This document shows positions 8,666 to 16,837 of a stretch of 47,171 nucleotides of DNA, piece after piece (the stretch's first letter is position 1; every line of letters starts with the position of its first letter). Below the pieces are notes generated by a model. It was not told the origin of the DNA. It searched no databases and saw only the letters and a list, made by a program, of their open reading frames with translations. A program made the translations under genes and the position numbers. Source of the DNA: Candidatus Binatia bacterium (lineage in GTDB: Bacteria; Desulfobacterota_B; Binatia; UBA9968; JAJDTQ01); assembly GCA_022827045.1 (NCBI GenBank), contig JAJDTQ010000028.1, positions 1 to 47,171 on the forward strand. The letters are read 5' to 3'.

Positions 8666-8826
8666 AGTGTCCTGTCTGGTTAAATCGCATGATAATATGC
8701 GGAGGATTTTTCGTTGTCGGCAAGGCGCGATGACGAGCAGTGGCGGGCACCACGCGAGGAAGAGCAACGCAGCCGACGGCGAAAAAGACCCGCAGATTAT
8801 CATGCGATTTAACCGGACAGGACACT
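8666..8826. repeat. 161-bp fold-back repeat, copy 2
   Basis: Arms 8666-8702 and 8790-8826 are inverted repeats, 35 of 37 positions matching (left arm starts AGTGTCCTGTCTGGTTAAAT). The interior (about 8706-8786) is a near-copy of the interior of 2605-2764, reading in the opposite direction (cggcaaggcgcgatgacgag and onward on the plus strand). The arms share no similarity with copy 1. The last two bases of the right arm form the TAG stop of the MBL-fold gene. No target duplication is evident. Confidence 0.88.
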
Positions 8827-9619
8827 AGAACGGTCCGCCCCGATAACCCAGCACGACGATCTCCGTGTTTCGGGGCAGCGCCGCCTTGCTGACGGCCAGC
8901 GAGCCGTCCGGCACCGTGCGCGTCGGGAAGCCTTCGGAGAAGATGCGCACCCGCTCGAGGTCGTCGCGGTAGTGCATGGGGATGGCGATCTTCGGCTTGA
9001 GCTGGCCCACCACCGTACGGGCCGTGCGCGGCCCCATGGTGGTGCGCCCGCCGATGGGCACCAGCGCCACGTCGAGCTTGCCGAACTGCTTGAGATGCTT
9101 GGGCGTGAGCCGGTGGCTCAGGTCGCCCAGGTGCGCCACGCACAGCCTGCCGAGATCGTAGACGAAGGCCGCGCCCTTGAACAGCCCGCCGTAGGGACGA
9201 GAGACGTAGATGGGCACGCTGTACACCAGCACGTCCTTCACCGTGGTCCGGATCGGGTTCCACTCGTAGCCGTCGGCGGTTTCCCGCAGGCCCCGTAGCA
9301 GGCGCGGCCGGCCGCGCACGATGGGAAACCAGTTGTGGTTCTCGTGCTCCCGGCCGATGGTGACGGCGTCCGCGGAGACGTCGGGGGTGGGGTACCAACC
9401 CGGCGCGAGCGGATCCATGACGATGCGGGTGCCCCGGCTGGTGACGAGCTGGAAGAAGCTGTGGCCGAAGTAGTGCAGGGTGGCGTCGGGCGCGGCCGCG
9501 TACGCGGGCCGGACCAGACGGCTGACGAAGCTTTCTTCCTTGCAGGCGGCGAAGCCCGTGGCGTGCAGGAACAGAAGGCACAGCATGAACGGGAGCGTGA
9601 TGTGATACGCCGTGCGCAT
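8825..9619 (-). CDS. Secreted MBL-fold metallo-hydrolase-like protein with atypical metal motif
   Basis: 264 residues. Signal sequence at 1-26 with a possible lipobox ending FAAC (residue 26), so it is periplasmic or a lipoprotein. The fold follows UlaG/COG2220 proteins: 'LHYFGHSFFQLVTSRGTRIVMDPLAPG', 'VAHLGDLSHRLTPKHL', 'DVALVPIGG' and 'IAIPMHYRDD'. The usual HxHxDH metal motif reads REHENH, so the first His is Arg and the Asp is Asn; activity may be altered. Start at the ATG of MRTAYHIT because GGAGGT lies 9 nt upstream; longer frames lack this. The stop codon lies on the edge of the fold-back repeat, so the C-terminus may have been changed by insertion. Substrate unknown. Confidence 0.75.
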   Translation of the reverse strand: MRTAYHITLPFMLCLLFLHATGFAACKEESFVSRLVRPAYAAAPDATLHYFGHSFFQLVTSRGTRIVMDPLAPGWYPTPDVSADAVTIGREHENHNWFPIVRGRPRLLRGLRETADGYEWNPIRTTVKDVLVYSVPIYVSRPYGGLFKGAAFVYDLGRLCVAHLGDLSHRLTPKHLKQFGKLDVALVPIGGRTTMGPRTARTVVGQLKPKIAIPMHYRDDLERVRIFSEGFPTRTVPDGSLAVSKAALPRNTEIVVLGYRGGPF

Positions 9620-9717
9620 TTCTTTCGGACCTCCGGGGAACGGCGTGCCGGGCTTCGGATCGATGGGCACACCTCAGCACGCCGCGGAGGCGCCCATCTT
9701 GGCGCAAAACACTCCGC

Positions 9718-9747
9718 TTGACAATCGGCTTGGGCCTAACCTAGAAG
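9718..9747 (+). promoter_or_regulatory. Candidate sigma-70 promoter for the ABC binding-protein gene
   Basis: A consensus -35 box TTGACA at 9718-9723 is followed after 18 bp by TAGAAG (4 of 6 matches to TATAAT) at 9742-9747. It lies in the 213-bp divergent gap between the MBL-fold gene and the binding protein starting at 9833, pointing to the latter. Confidence 0.45.
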
Positions 9748-9832
9748 GGGCTTGTGTGCATGAACGGGCATTGTCCCCGCGCATGCGCCAAGCTCAAGGT
9801 ACGGGAGTCAAACCCAAGAGGAGGACATCCTT

Positions 9833-10876
9833 ATGAAGGCACTATACTTGATCGTCGCGCTTCTCTTCCTGACCGTGTCCGCGGCGTGGGGCCAGAGCGA
9901 CGCTCTCAAGAAGCTGGCGAATTACAGCGGGCCCGCGGACAACTACGAGAAGATGCTGCACGAGGGCGCCAAGAAGGAAGGCAAGGTGGTCTGGTACACT
10001 TCCCTCGGCGGCAAGTCCTGGAAGACCATCAGGGCCGAGTTCGCCAAGAAGTATCCGGACGTCAAGATCGAGGTCTACCGCGCCGGCAGCAAGGACATCT
10101 CGTCGAAGGTCTTCGCCGAGGCCAAGGCCGGGAAACACTTGGCGGACGCCACCGAGACCACACCCGGAATCATGCAGCTGTTCCGCGAGGCGAACATCAC
10201 CCTGCCCTACACCAGCCCGGAGCATAAGAGATGGCCGGACGAGCACCAGATCAAGGCCAAGAGCGGCGGGGTATGGTGGGTCACCGACCGTGAGTCCTTC
10301 ATCGGACTCGGCTACAACACCAACAAGCTGTCCAAGGACCAGGCGCCCAAGAGCTTCGACGACCTGCTGAACCCGGCCCTCAAGGGCAAGATCGTCATGA
10401 GCATTCTCAGCACCGGCGACCGGATGATCGGGACCATGCTCAAGGTCAAGGGGCGCGAATACGTCGAGAAGCTCAAGGCGCAGGAGATCAAGCTCGCGAA
10501 GATCTCGGGCACCGCTACCCGCGACCTGATCATCTCCGGCGAGTTCCTGGCGTCGCCCTCGGTCTTCCGCAATCACGCGCTGGTGAAGATCCACGAGGGA
10601 GCGCCGCTGGGGTGGAACGCCCTCGACGAAGTCCCCACCAACGCCGGCGGCTCTTCGTTGTTCCGCAACGCCCCGCATCCCCATGCCGCGCTGCTGCTCA
10701 TCAACTTCGTCCTCACCGACGGCCAGAAGATCCTGCAGAAGTTCCACTACGGGATGGCGTGGAGGGATTACCCGTTCCCGCGCGTGTATCCTGAAAGGGG
10801 CTTGACCGCGGCGCAGTACAACCGGAAGCTCAAGGAGTGGAACAAGCTGCTCCGTTCCATCGGCCGCAGGGGCTGA
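9833..10876 (+). CDS. ABC transporter substrate-binding protein (Fe3+/thiamine/spermidine type)
   Basis: 347 residues. Signal peptide at 1-20 (MKALYLIVALLFLTVSAAWG). The mature protein has the family 1 binding-protein pattern: 'EGAKKEGKVVWYTSLGG', 'FAKKYPDVKIEVYRAGS', 'GYNTNKLSKDQAPKSFDDLLNPALKGKIVM', 'APHPHAALLLINFVLTDGQKIL'. Such proteins feed FbpB-type permeases with iron, thiamine, polyamines or phosphonates. GGAGG lies 8 nt before the ATG. The next gene encodes the matching permease, but no ATPase follows. It is not obviously a tandem duplicate of the second binding protein at 27802-28926. The ligand cannot be assigned. Confidence 0.88.
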   Translation: MKALYLIVALLFLTVSAAWGQSDALKKLANYSGPADNYEKMLHEGAKKEGKVVWYTSLGGKSWKTIRAEFAKKYPDVKIEVYRAGSKDISSKVFAEAKAGKHLADATETTPGIMQLFREANITLPYTSPEHKRWPDEHQIKAKSGGVWWVTDRESFIGLGYNTNKLSKDQAPKSFDDLLNPALKGKIVMSILSTGDRMIGTMLKVKGREYVEKLKAQEIKLAKISGTATRDLIISGEFLASPSVFRNHALVKIHEGAPLGWNALDEVPTNAGGSSLFRNAPHPHAALLLINFVLTDGQKILQKFHYGMAWRDYPFPRVYPERGLTAAQYNRKLKEWNKLLRSIGRRG

Positions 10877-10937
10877 CGAGCGTTCAGTTCGGCTACACGT
10901 AACCTTCTGCTTCAAACCATACTTACAGCCGTGAAAC

Positions 10938-10966
10938 ACGGGGGCAGGGCATCACCCTGTCCCCGT
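10938..10966 (+). terminator. GC-rich stem-loop between binding protein and permease
   Basis: ACGGGGGCAGGG and CCCTGTCCCCGT pair as a 12-bp stem (one G-U) around a 5-nt loop, 60 nt after the binding-protein stop. There is no T-run, so it is more likely an attenuator or 3' mRNA stabiliser. Such hairpins commonly keep binding-protein mRNA more abundant than permease mRNA. Confidence 0.5.
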
Positions 10967-11030
10967 CCGTGTGCGCGGTGGACCCGGATGACCGGGACGG
11001 GGTGGAATAGCCGGTCAAGGAGTTCGGCAT

Positions 11031-12806
11031 TTGAGTAGAGACCCGGCAGCTATCGAGGGGCTCGGAACGGCCAACGGCAGTTCCAGGTCGTTTCTCGACA
11101 TCTTGCGTCCGAGCAAGTCGGGCCGCGACTATCCGCTGTGGCTGTTCATCCCGTGTGCGCTTGCGCTGGTGTATCTTGTCGTCCCGCCTCTTGTTTTCAT
11201 CATCTATACGAGCTTCGTCCCATCCATGGACTCCGGGATCATCGGGCTCACGTTCCATAATTTCTTCAACATCTTCGAGTCCCTGGCGCAGTTCAAAACC
11301 TTGGTGTGGAACTCGTTGGTGTTCTCCGTGGGCAGCGCGTTCTGGGCCCTGTTGTTCGGAACCGTGATGGCGTGGCTGGCGGAGCGGACCAACGCCCCGT
11401 TCCGCATGGTCACCTATGTGGCTGCCTTCGTGTCGTTCGCTGTGCCCGGGCTCATCAAGGTCATCGGCTGGATCCTGTTGCTGGGGCCGGAGGCCGGGTT
11501 CATCAACCTGTCGGTGAAATGGCTTACGGGGTATGGTCCGATCTTCGACATCTTTTCCATGAGCGGCATGGTGCTGGTGGAAGGATTCCTGTGGACGCCC
11601 ATCGTCTTCCTGCTCATGGCGACGCCGTTCCGTTCCATGGACCCGTCGCTGGAGGAGGCCGCGGTGGTGGCCGGCAGCACCGACTGGCAGGTGTTCTGGA
11701 AGGTCACCTTCCCCATGGCCACGCCCAGCGTCCTGTCGGTGCTGATCCTGACGTTCATCCGCAGCCTGGAGGCTTTCGAGATCCCGGCCCTGGTTGGTCT
11801 GCCCGCGGGCATCGAGGTCATGACGACCCAGATCTACCTCGAGTTGAGCGAGGGCTACATACCCGAGTACGGCAACGCCAGCGCCTACTCCGTGCTTCTC
11901 ATCGGCGTGGTCGGGTTGTGTCTGTGGCCGTACTATCGAGTTACCCAGCACGCGCACCGGTTCACCACCATCACCGGCAAGGGGTTTCAGCCCCGGCGCA
12001 AGGAGTTGGGCCGCTGGCGTTGGCTGGGCGGGCTGGCGCTGTTGGGCCTGCCGGCGCTCCAGCTCCTGCCGCTGACCGCCCTCATCTGGGCAAGCTTCAT
12101 GCCCTACCTGATCGTACCCTCGTGGGAGGCCCTCTCCCTGTTTACCTTGAACAACTACGTCGAGGCGTTCAGCGATGACAAGATCCTGCGCTCCATCATG
12201 AACAACCTCACCATCAGCGTCGTGTCCGCCACCGCCTGCGTGGGCGTGGCGTTCATCACCGCCTGGCTGGTGACGCGCTCCGCCATCAAGTGGCGCTGGA
12301 GCCTGGACCGGCTTACCATGATACCCCTGGTGTTTCCCGGCATCGTCATGGGAGTCGCGGTCCTTCAGACCTACCTCACGGTTCCGATTCCGGTCTACGG
12401 CACCATCTGGATCATGGTCATCGCTTTCGCCGCCCGCTATCTGCCCTACGCCATGCGGTTCAGCCACGCCGGCCTCATCGGCATCCACAAGGAGCTGGAG
12501 GAGAGCACCACCACCAGCGGCGCGAGCTGGGGCAACATCGCCCGGAAGATCATGATCCCGCTGATGATGCCGGCCCTGTTTGCCGGGTGGATCTATATCT
12601 TCCTCATCACGATCCGGGAGCTTTCCGTAGCGCTGCTGCTCTACAGCCCGGGTTCCGAGGTGATCTCCGTGGTCATCTGGGAGCTCTGGGAGAACGGCGC
12701 GGTCGGCACCCTGTCGGCCTTCGCCCTGGGCATCAGCGCCGGCACCGTGCTCATCGCCAGCGGTTTCTACAAGCTCAGCCGCCGCCATGGCCTGGATGTT
12801 CGGTAG
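11031..12806 (+). CDS. ABC transporter permease, fused two-domain (FbpB type)
   Basis: 591 residues of inner-membrane permease with two MetI-like domains, at about residues 80-275 and 370-585. Each holds an EAA loop for the ATPase: 'EEAAVVAGSTDWQVFWKVTFP' (split around residue 210) and 'ELEESTTTSGASWGNIARKI' near 485. TTG start with AAGGAG about 10 nt upstream. It pairs with the upstream binding protein as an importer. The ATP-binding subunit is missing locally; the orphan ATPase at 34585-35661 is a candidate partner and could be shared with the second permease at 26004-27749. Confidence 0.9.
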   Translation: MSRDPAAIEGLGTANGSSRSFLDILRPSKSGRDYPLWLFIPCALALVYLVVPPLVFIIYTSFVPSMDSGIIGLTFHNFFNIFESLAQFKTLVWNSLVFSVGSAFWALLFGTVMAWLAERTNAPFRMVTYVAAFVSFAVPGLIKVIGWILLLGPEAGFINLSVKWLTGYGPIFDIFSMSGMVLVEGFLWTPIVFLLMATPFRSMDPSLEEAAVVAGSTDWQVFWKVTFPMATPSVLSVLILTFIRSLEAFEIPALVGLPAGIEVMTTQIYLELSEGYIPEYGNASAYSVLLIGVVGLCLWPYYRVTQHAHRFTTITGKGFQPRRKELGRWRWLGGLALLGLPALQLLPLTALIWASFMPYLIVPSWEALSLFTLNNYVEAFSDDKILRSIMNNLTISVVSATACVGVAFITAWLVTRSAIKWRWSLDRLTMIPLVFPGIVMGVAVLQTYLTVPIPVYGTIWIMVIAFAARYLPYAMRFSHAGLIGIHKELEESTTTSGASWGNIARKIMIPLMMPALFAGWIYIFLITIRELSVALLLYSPGSEVISVVIWELWENGAVGTLSAFALGISAGTVLIASGFYKLSRRHGLDVR

Positions 12807-12903
12807 TCGTTGAAAACGCGGGGAGACGGCGGAAGCACCGAACTCTCCGAACGAGACGTGTGGGGGCGGCCCCCTGGTCGCTCCTGTCGGAGATCGTCCC
12901 GTC

Positions 12904-14055
12904 ATGCCGACCAGAGATGTGCCCCCGTTCCGCGCCGACCATGTCGGCAGCCTCCTGCGCCCGGCCGGGCTCAAGGAGGCCCGGGTGCGCCTCCTTGGGC
13001 AGGATACGGCCGAGAGCAATCTCGGCCCGCACGGCAACGATGATCTGGCGCGCATCGAGGACGGCTTCGTCCGCGATGTCATCGCGCTTCAGAAGCGCGT
13101 GGGCCTGTGCTCGGCCACCGACGGGGAGTTCCGCCGCCGGAGCTGGTTCAGCGAGCTGATGATGACCTGGGACGGGTTCTCCGCCACCCGCCAGGGCGCC
13201 GCCTCACCCTTCGGTTGGCGCAACGAGGAAGCCCGCCAGCAGGACTTCACCGTGGTGTGGGTCGAGGGCAGGGTGCGCTGGCGGCCCAGCGCCGTGGTGC
13301 GGGCCTTCGAGTTCCTCAAGGCCAACACCGACGCCATGCCCAAGGTCACCATCCCGGCGCCGCCGGTGGTCTACTGCTTCGCCGGCGGGGACCCCGGAGT
13401 GTTGGGTTCAGCCTACGACGACGTCGACGCCTTTTGGGAAGACTTGGTGGCCGCCTACCGGCAGGAGCTGGCAGCATTGGTGGACGCGGGCGCGCGTTAC
13501 ATCCAGCTCGACGACGTCGCCATCCCGTTCCTGTGTGATCCGACCTACGATGACGTGTTCCGTTCCTGGGGCTCTGGTCCCCAAGCCGTTCTGGCCGAGT
13601 ACGCGCGTCGCATCAACCAGACCCTCGAAGGACTGCCCGACGACGTCACCGTGACCATGCACCAGTGCCGCGGCAACCGCGAGGGACTGTGGGCCGCCGC
13701 GGGCGGTTACGACCCCGTGGCCGAGGTGCTGTTCAACGAGATCAATGTCCAGGGCTATTTCCTTGAATACGACACCCCCCGGGCCGGCACCTTCGAGCCC
13801 CTGCGCTTCCTCCCCGAAGGCAAGGTCGTCGCCCTCGGCATCGTCTCAACCAAGGGCCCCACGCTGGAATCCGCCGACCACCTCAAGCGCCGCATCGACG
13901 ACGCCGCCCGCTACGCCCCCCTGGATCGCCTCGCCATCGCCCCCCAGTGCGGCTTCGCCAGCTCCGTCAAGGGCAACCCCCTCACCGAATCCGACCAGGA
14001 AGCCAAGCTCGCACGCATGGTGGAAGTGGCGCACGATATGTGGGGCGACGCGTAA
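12904..14055 (+). CDS. MetE-like cobalamin-independent methionine synthase family protein (YxjG/YxjH-like)
   Basis: 383 residues, the length of the single C-terminal-domain MetE-like proteins rather than full MetE. It opens with 'FRADHVGSLLRPAGLKEAR', typical of the family. Zinc-site residues are recognisable: His and Cys in 'VTMHQCRGN', Glu in 'VLFNEINVQ' and Cys in 'APQCGFASS'. 'DAGARYIQLDDVAIPFL' is the conserved barrel strand. Members transfer a methyl group to a thiol such as homocysteine, or split C-S bonds. It follows the ABC permease by 97 bp in the same direction, so it may process an imported sulfur or methylated compound; that is inference. Confidence 0.85.
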   Translation: MPTRDVPPFRADHVGSLLRPAGLKEARVRLLGQDTAESNLGPHGNDDLARIEDGFVRDVIALQKRVGLCSATDGEFRRRSWFSELMMTWDGFSATRQGAASPFGWRNEEARQQDFTVVWVEGRVRWRPSAVVRAFEFLKANTDAMPKVTIPAPPVVYCFAGGDPGVLGSAYDDVDAFWEDLVAAYRQELAALVDAGARYIQLDDVAIPFLCDPTYDDVFRSWGSGPQAVLAEYARRINQTLEGLPDDVTVTMHQCRGNREGLWAAAGGYDPVAEVLFNEINVQGYFLEYDTPRAGTFEPLRFLPEGKVVALGIVSTKGPTLESADHLKRRIDDAARYAPLDRLAIAPQCGFASSVKGNPLTESDQEAKLARMVEVAHDMWGDA

Positions 14056-14208
14056 CCGTCTCCTCTCCTCAATCGTCGCAGGCCATCCAGGCCGTATCCT
14101 CTTGTTTCTCCTGTTTTCTGCCTTGAAAGGTGATATCCATTCAGGAAACTCCAATGAGGAGCCCTTCTTCCGCCTGTTCACACCGACCTATCAGTTCCTG
14201 GAGGGAGC

Positions 14209-15064
14209 GTGACGCTACGGGTTGTCTTGACGTTGTTGATGGTGCTCGCCGTCGCAGGGTGCGGAGGCGGCGGAGGTATCGAAAGACCTGTTGATCCCGA
14301 CACAACGGTTGATCCACGCGGCACGTCCACGGATCCGCCGGTTGATCCCGTTTTTCCTGAAAAGCCTGTTAGTCCTGCTTTCATGGAAGGGTTTGACGCA
14401 TCCGAAAACATTGCCGGTACCGATCCGCGGGATACCTGGAAGCCGACTCAACCGATCCAGTCGTACTTCGATTTGAAGCGGTATCCTCCCCACCCCGATC
14501 CCTCCCGGTTGAGGGGTACGGTTCTCGGGTCACGGGACGGCATTACCTATACCCAACAGATGTCCGGGCCGACCGACACGATCGATATTGATTTCCTTTG
14601 GTACGGTCAGAGTATTCCCGACCGCGTCCTGGGAATCGTGGAGCGAGCCGGTAAGGCATGGTCATACCGCTTGACGGACGTCTTTGGCCCGCATGAGTTG
14701 ACGGATGGAGTCGTCACAAGGCTCGGACGGGACGAAAACGGACGGGCCATTCCCTACCACAACGACGGGCTTCTCGTGAGTGCAGAGCTGCGCTCCTACT
14801 CTTCTGCCGACTTCCGTACCCATCAATCCGACGGGGACGACTTCATGGCAAGGTCCAGCCAACTATTGTTGTCGGCTAATGGTTTCTCGTGTTGTGGCGA
14901 TATCTCGGCGGGATATCTGGCAGCCCAAGAGGTCGGCCATGCCCTTGGCCATGATGCGTCCGAGAGTGATAGGAACGCTGTTCGGACCTTCACACGAGGA
15001 AGCGGCCGGAACATTGCATGACGATGTAGAGCGGATCACCGGTGCCTTTGGCGGGAAGCGGTGA
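14209..15064 (+). pseudogene. Secreted zincin-type metalloprotease, frameshifted
   Basis: The first frame (GTG at 14209 to a stop at 15021) encodes a lipoprotein signal (MTLRVVLTLLMVLAVAGC), a Pro/Asp/Thr-rich linker and a zincin-like domain ending 'AAQEVGHALGHDASESDRNAV' and then out-of-family residues. From about 14985 the sensible reading moves to another frame, 'LFGPSHEEAAGTLHDDVERI' and on to a stop at 15064, which reads as the natural continuation after SDRNA. Loss of one GC from a GCGC run would explain it. The metal motif HExxH reads QEVGH (CAA for CAT/CAC). Both changes suggest decay, though a sequencing error could cause the shift. The locus is visibly less GC-rich than its neighbours, which hints at transfer. 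Confidence 0.65.
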
Positions 15065-15103
15065 GTGTCACTCGAACTTCGCCAAAGGCAGCGTTGCGCA
15101 CAG

Positions 15104-16837
15104 TCACCATCGGACCACCCGGCCCCCCTCGATACGGACCCCATAGTCGCGCACCGCGCCCTCGGCCGTAATGTAACCGCGGTCGAGGTCGCGCTGGATC
15201 AGCTCGACGGCGCGCTCCTCCGGTGGTCCCCAGCCGCCTCCGCCGCCGGTTTCGAGGATGACGCGGTCGCCGGGCTCAAGCTTGCAGTTCTGCGCCTTGC
15301 CCATGGTTTCGGTTTCGCCGGATGCCCTGATGATGGTGATGCAGCCCGGTCGCGCGGCCTTGCCGCCGCGCACACCCCACGGCGGACACTTCCTGTGGTC
15401 GAGGTTGGTGTTGAGGGTGACGGGATGGAGCACTTCGTATTCCTTGCGGAAGCCTAGCCCGCCGCGGAACTTGCCGGGTCCACCGGAATCCTCCCGCAGC
15501 GAGAGCGAGCACACTCGGAACGGCAGCAGCGATTCCTGCAGCTCCATCGGGATCAGGCGCGTATCGCCGTGCGCCATGGTGCGGAACGGCCCCGCGCCGT
15601 CGTGTCCGTCGCCCGCGCCCCAGCCGCCGTGGCCGCTGTCGTGGCCGTGAAAGCGCCGGCCGTCGGCCCAATGGCCGTGGATCATGAATCCCGAATGAGT
15701 ACCGAAATGGGCGCCGGTGGCGAGGTGCGGGAGCGCGTCCTCCAAACACCGGATCACCGTATCGATGACGGTCGGGAAAGGGGTCGAGTAGTTGGACATG
15801 GGGGCGCCGGGCCGGGCGCTCAGAAGCTTGCCTTCCGGCAGGATCAGCTTGAGCGGACGGAAGACGCCTTCGTTGGCGGGCTCGCGCGGGGCGATGAGGT
15901 ACTTGAAGGCGACCCGCGCGGCGGTGACGCCGCCGCCGAAGTAGCCCGAGTTCACCGGCCCCGGCACCTGGTCGGCGAGCCCGGAGAAGTTGATGGTCAT
16001 CTCGTCTCCTTCGACGATGACCTTGACGTGGATCGGCACGGGCTCGGTGCCCAGCGAGTCGTCGTCCAGGAACGCTTCGCTTTGGTAGGTGCCGTCCGGG
16101 ATCTCCCGAATGCGCGCGCGTGACGATGCCTCGCCTTGGGCCATGATCGTGTCGACGGCGGCGAGGAAGGTGTCGACGCCATACTTGTCGGCGAGAGCGA
16201 GCGTGAGGTCGCGGCCCAGGAAACAGCCGGCGAGTTGAGCCGAGATGTCGCCCATGACGTCCACCGGCATTCGCGTGTTGTTCTCGATGATGCGGTAGAT
16301 TTCCTCTACGGGTTCGCCCTTTGACCAGAGCTTGATGGTGCGGAGTTGGAGCCCCTCCATGAAGATGTCGGTGGAGCCGTGCATCACGCCGCCGATATCG
16401 ATCCAGTGGACGTTGAGGGCGAAGAACCCCAGCAGCGTCGTGCGCTCCGGGCCGCCGTAGACGGGCGTGTACATGACGGTGTTGTTGAGGTGCTGTCCCT
16501 GCACCGCCGGGTGGTTGCAGACGACCACGTCGCCGTCGAAGAGCCTTTCACGGCCGTAGATCTCGAGGCCGTCACGCACCGCCGTGCCGACGGCATCGGC
16601 GACGAAGGGCGGCATGCCGCCGGTGGACTGGGCCACGAGCCGTCCGTCGGCGTCCACCAGCCCCACGGCGAAATCCTTGTACTCGTAGACATAGGAACTG
16701 AACGCCGTTCGCGTAATGTTGGCGTCGATCTGGTTGGTGATCGACACGACGCCGCAACGGATCACCTCGAGGGTGATGGGGTCCATCCGCGCCGGAGCGT
16801 CCGGCATTGTCGTGGCCCTGCTCATCGACGTCCTCAT
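15104..16837 (-). CDS. hyuB: Hydantoinase/oxoprolinase subunit B (HyuB)
   Basis: 577 residues, the usual HyuB length. Recognisable blocks are 'DPITLEVIRCGVVSITNQI', 'AFSSYVYEYKDFAVGLVDADGRLVAQS', 'HLNNTVMYTPVY', 'NSGYFGGGVTAARVAFKYLI', 'SLREDSGGPGKFRGGLG' and the C-terminal 'GDRVILETGGGGGWGPPEER'. With HyuA it forms an ATP-dependent cyclic-amide hydrolase (N-methylhydantoinase, 5-oxoprolinase or acetone-carboxylase relatives). The start at 16837 overlaps the hyuA stop as ATGA; a second ATG lies four codons on. Last gene of the minus-strand catabolic run. Substrate uncertain: hydantoins, lactams or other cyclic imides. Confidence 0.92.
   Translation of the reverse strand: MRTSMSRATTMPDAPARMDPITLEVIRCGVVSITNQIDANITRTAFSSYVYEYKDFAVGLVDADGRLVAQSTGGMPPFVADAVGTAVRDGLEIYGRERLFDGDVVVCNHPAVQGQHLNNTVMYTPVYGGPERTTLLGFFALNVHWIDIGGVMHGSTDIFMEGLQLRTIKLWSKGEPVEEIYRIIENNTRMPVDVMGDISAQLAGCFLGRDLTLALADKYGVDTFLAAVDTIMAQGEASSRARIREIPDGTYQSEAFLDDDSLGTEPVPIHVKVIVEGDEMTINFSGLADQVPGPVNSGYFGGGVTAARVAFKYLIAPREPANEGVFRPLKLILPEGKLLSARPGAPMSNYSTPFPTVIDTVIRCLEDALPHLATGAHFGTHSGFMIHGHWADGRRFHGHDSGHGGWGAGDGHDGAGPFRTMAHGDTRLIPMELQESLLPFRVCSLSLREDSGGPGKFRGGLGFRKEYEVLHPVTLNTNLDHRKCPPWGVRGGKAARPGCITIIRASGETETMGKAQNCKLEPGDRVILETGGGGGWGPPEERAVELIQRDLDRGYITAEGAVRDYGVRIEGGRVVRW

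Noticed and set aside
10923..13082. 719-codon open frame antisense to the ABC permease
   Set aside because: No family pattern, repetitive charged composition, and opposite a well-supported permease with EAA loops.
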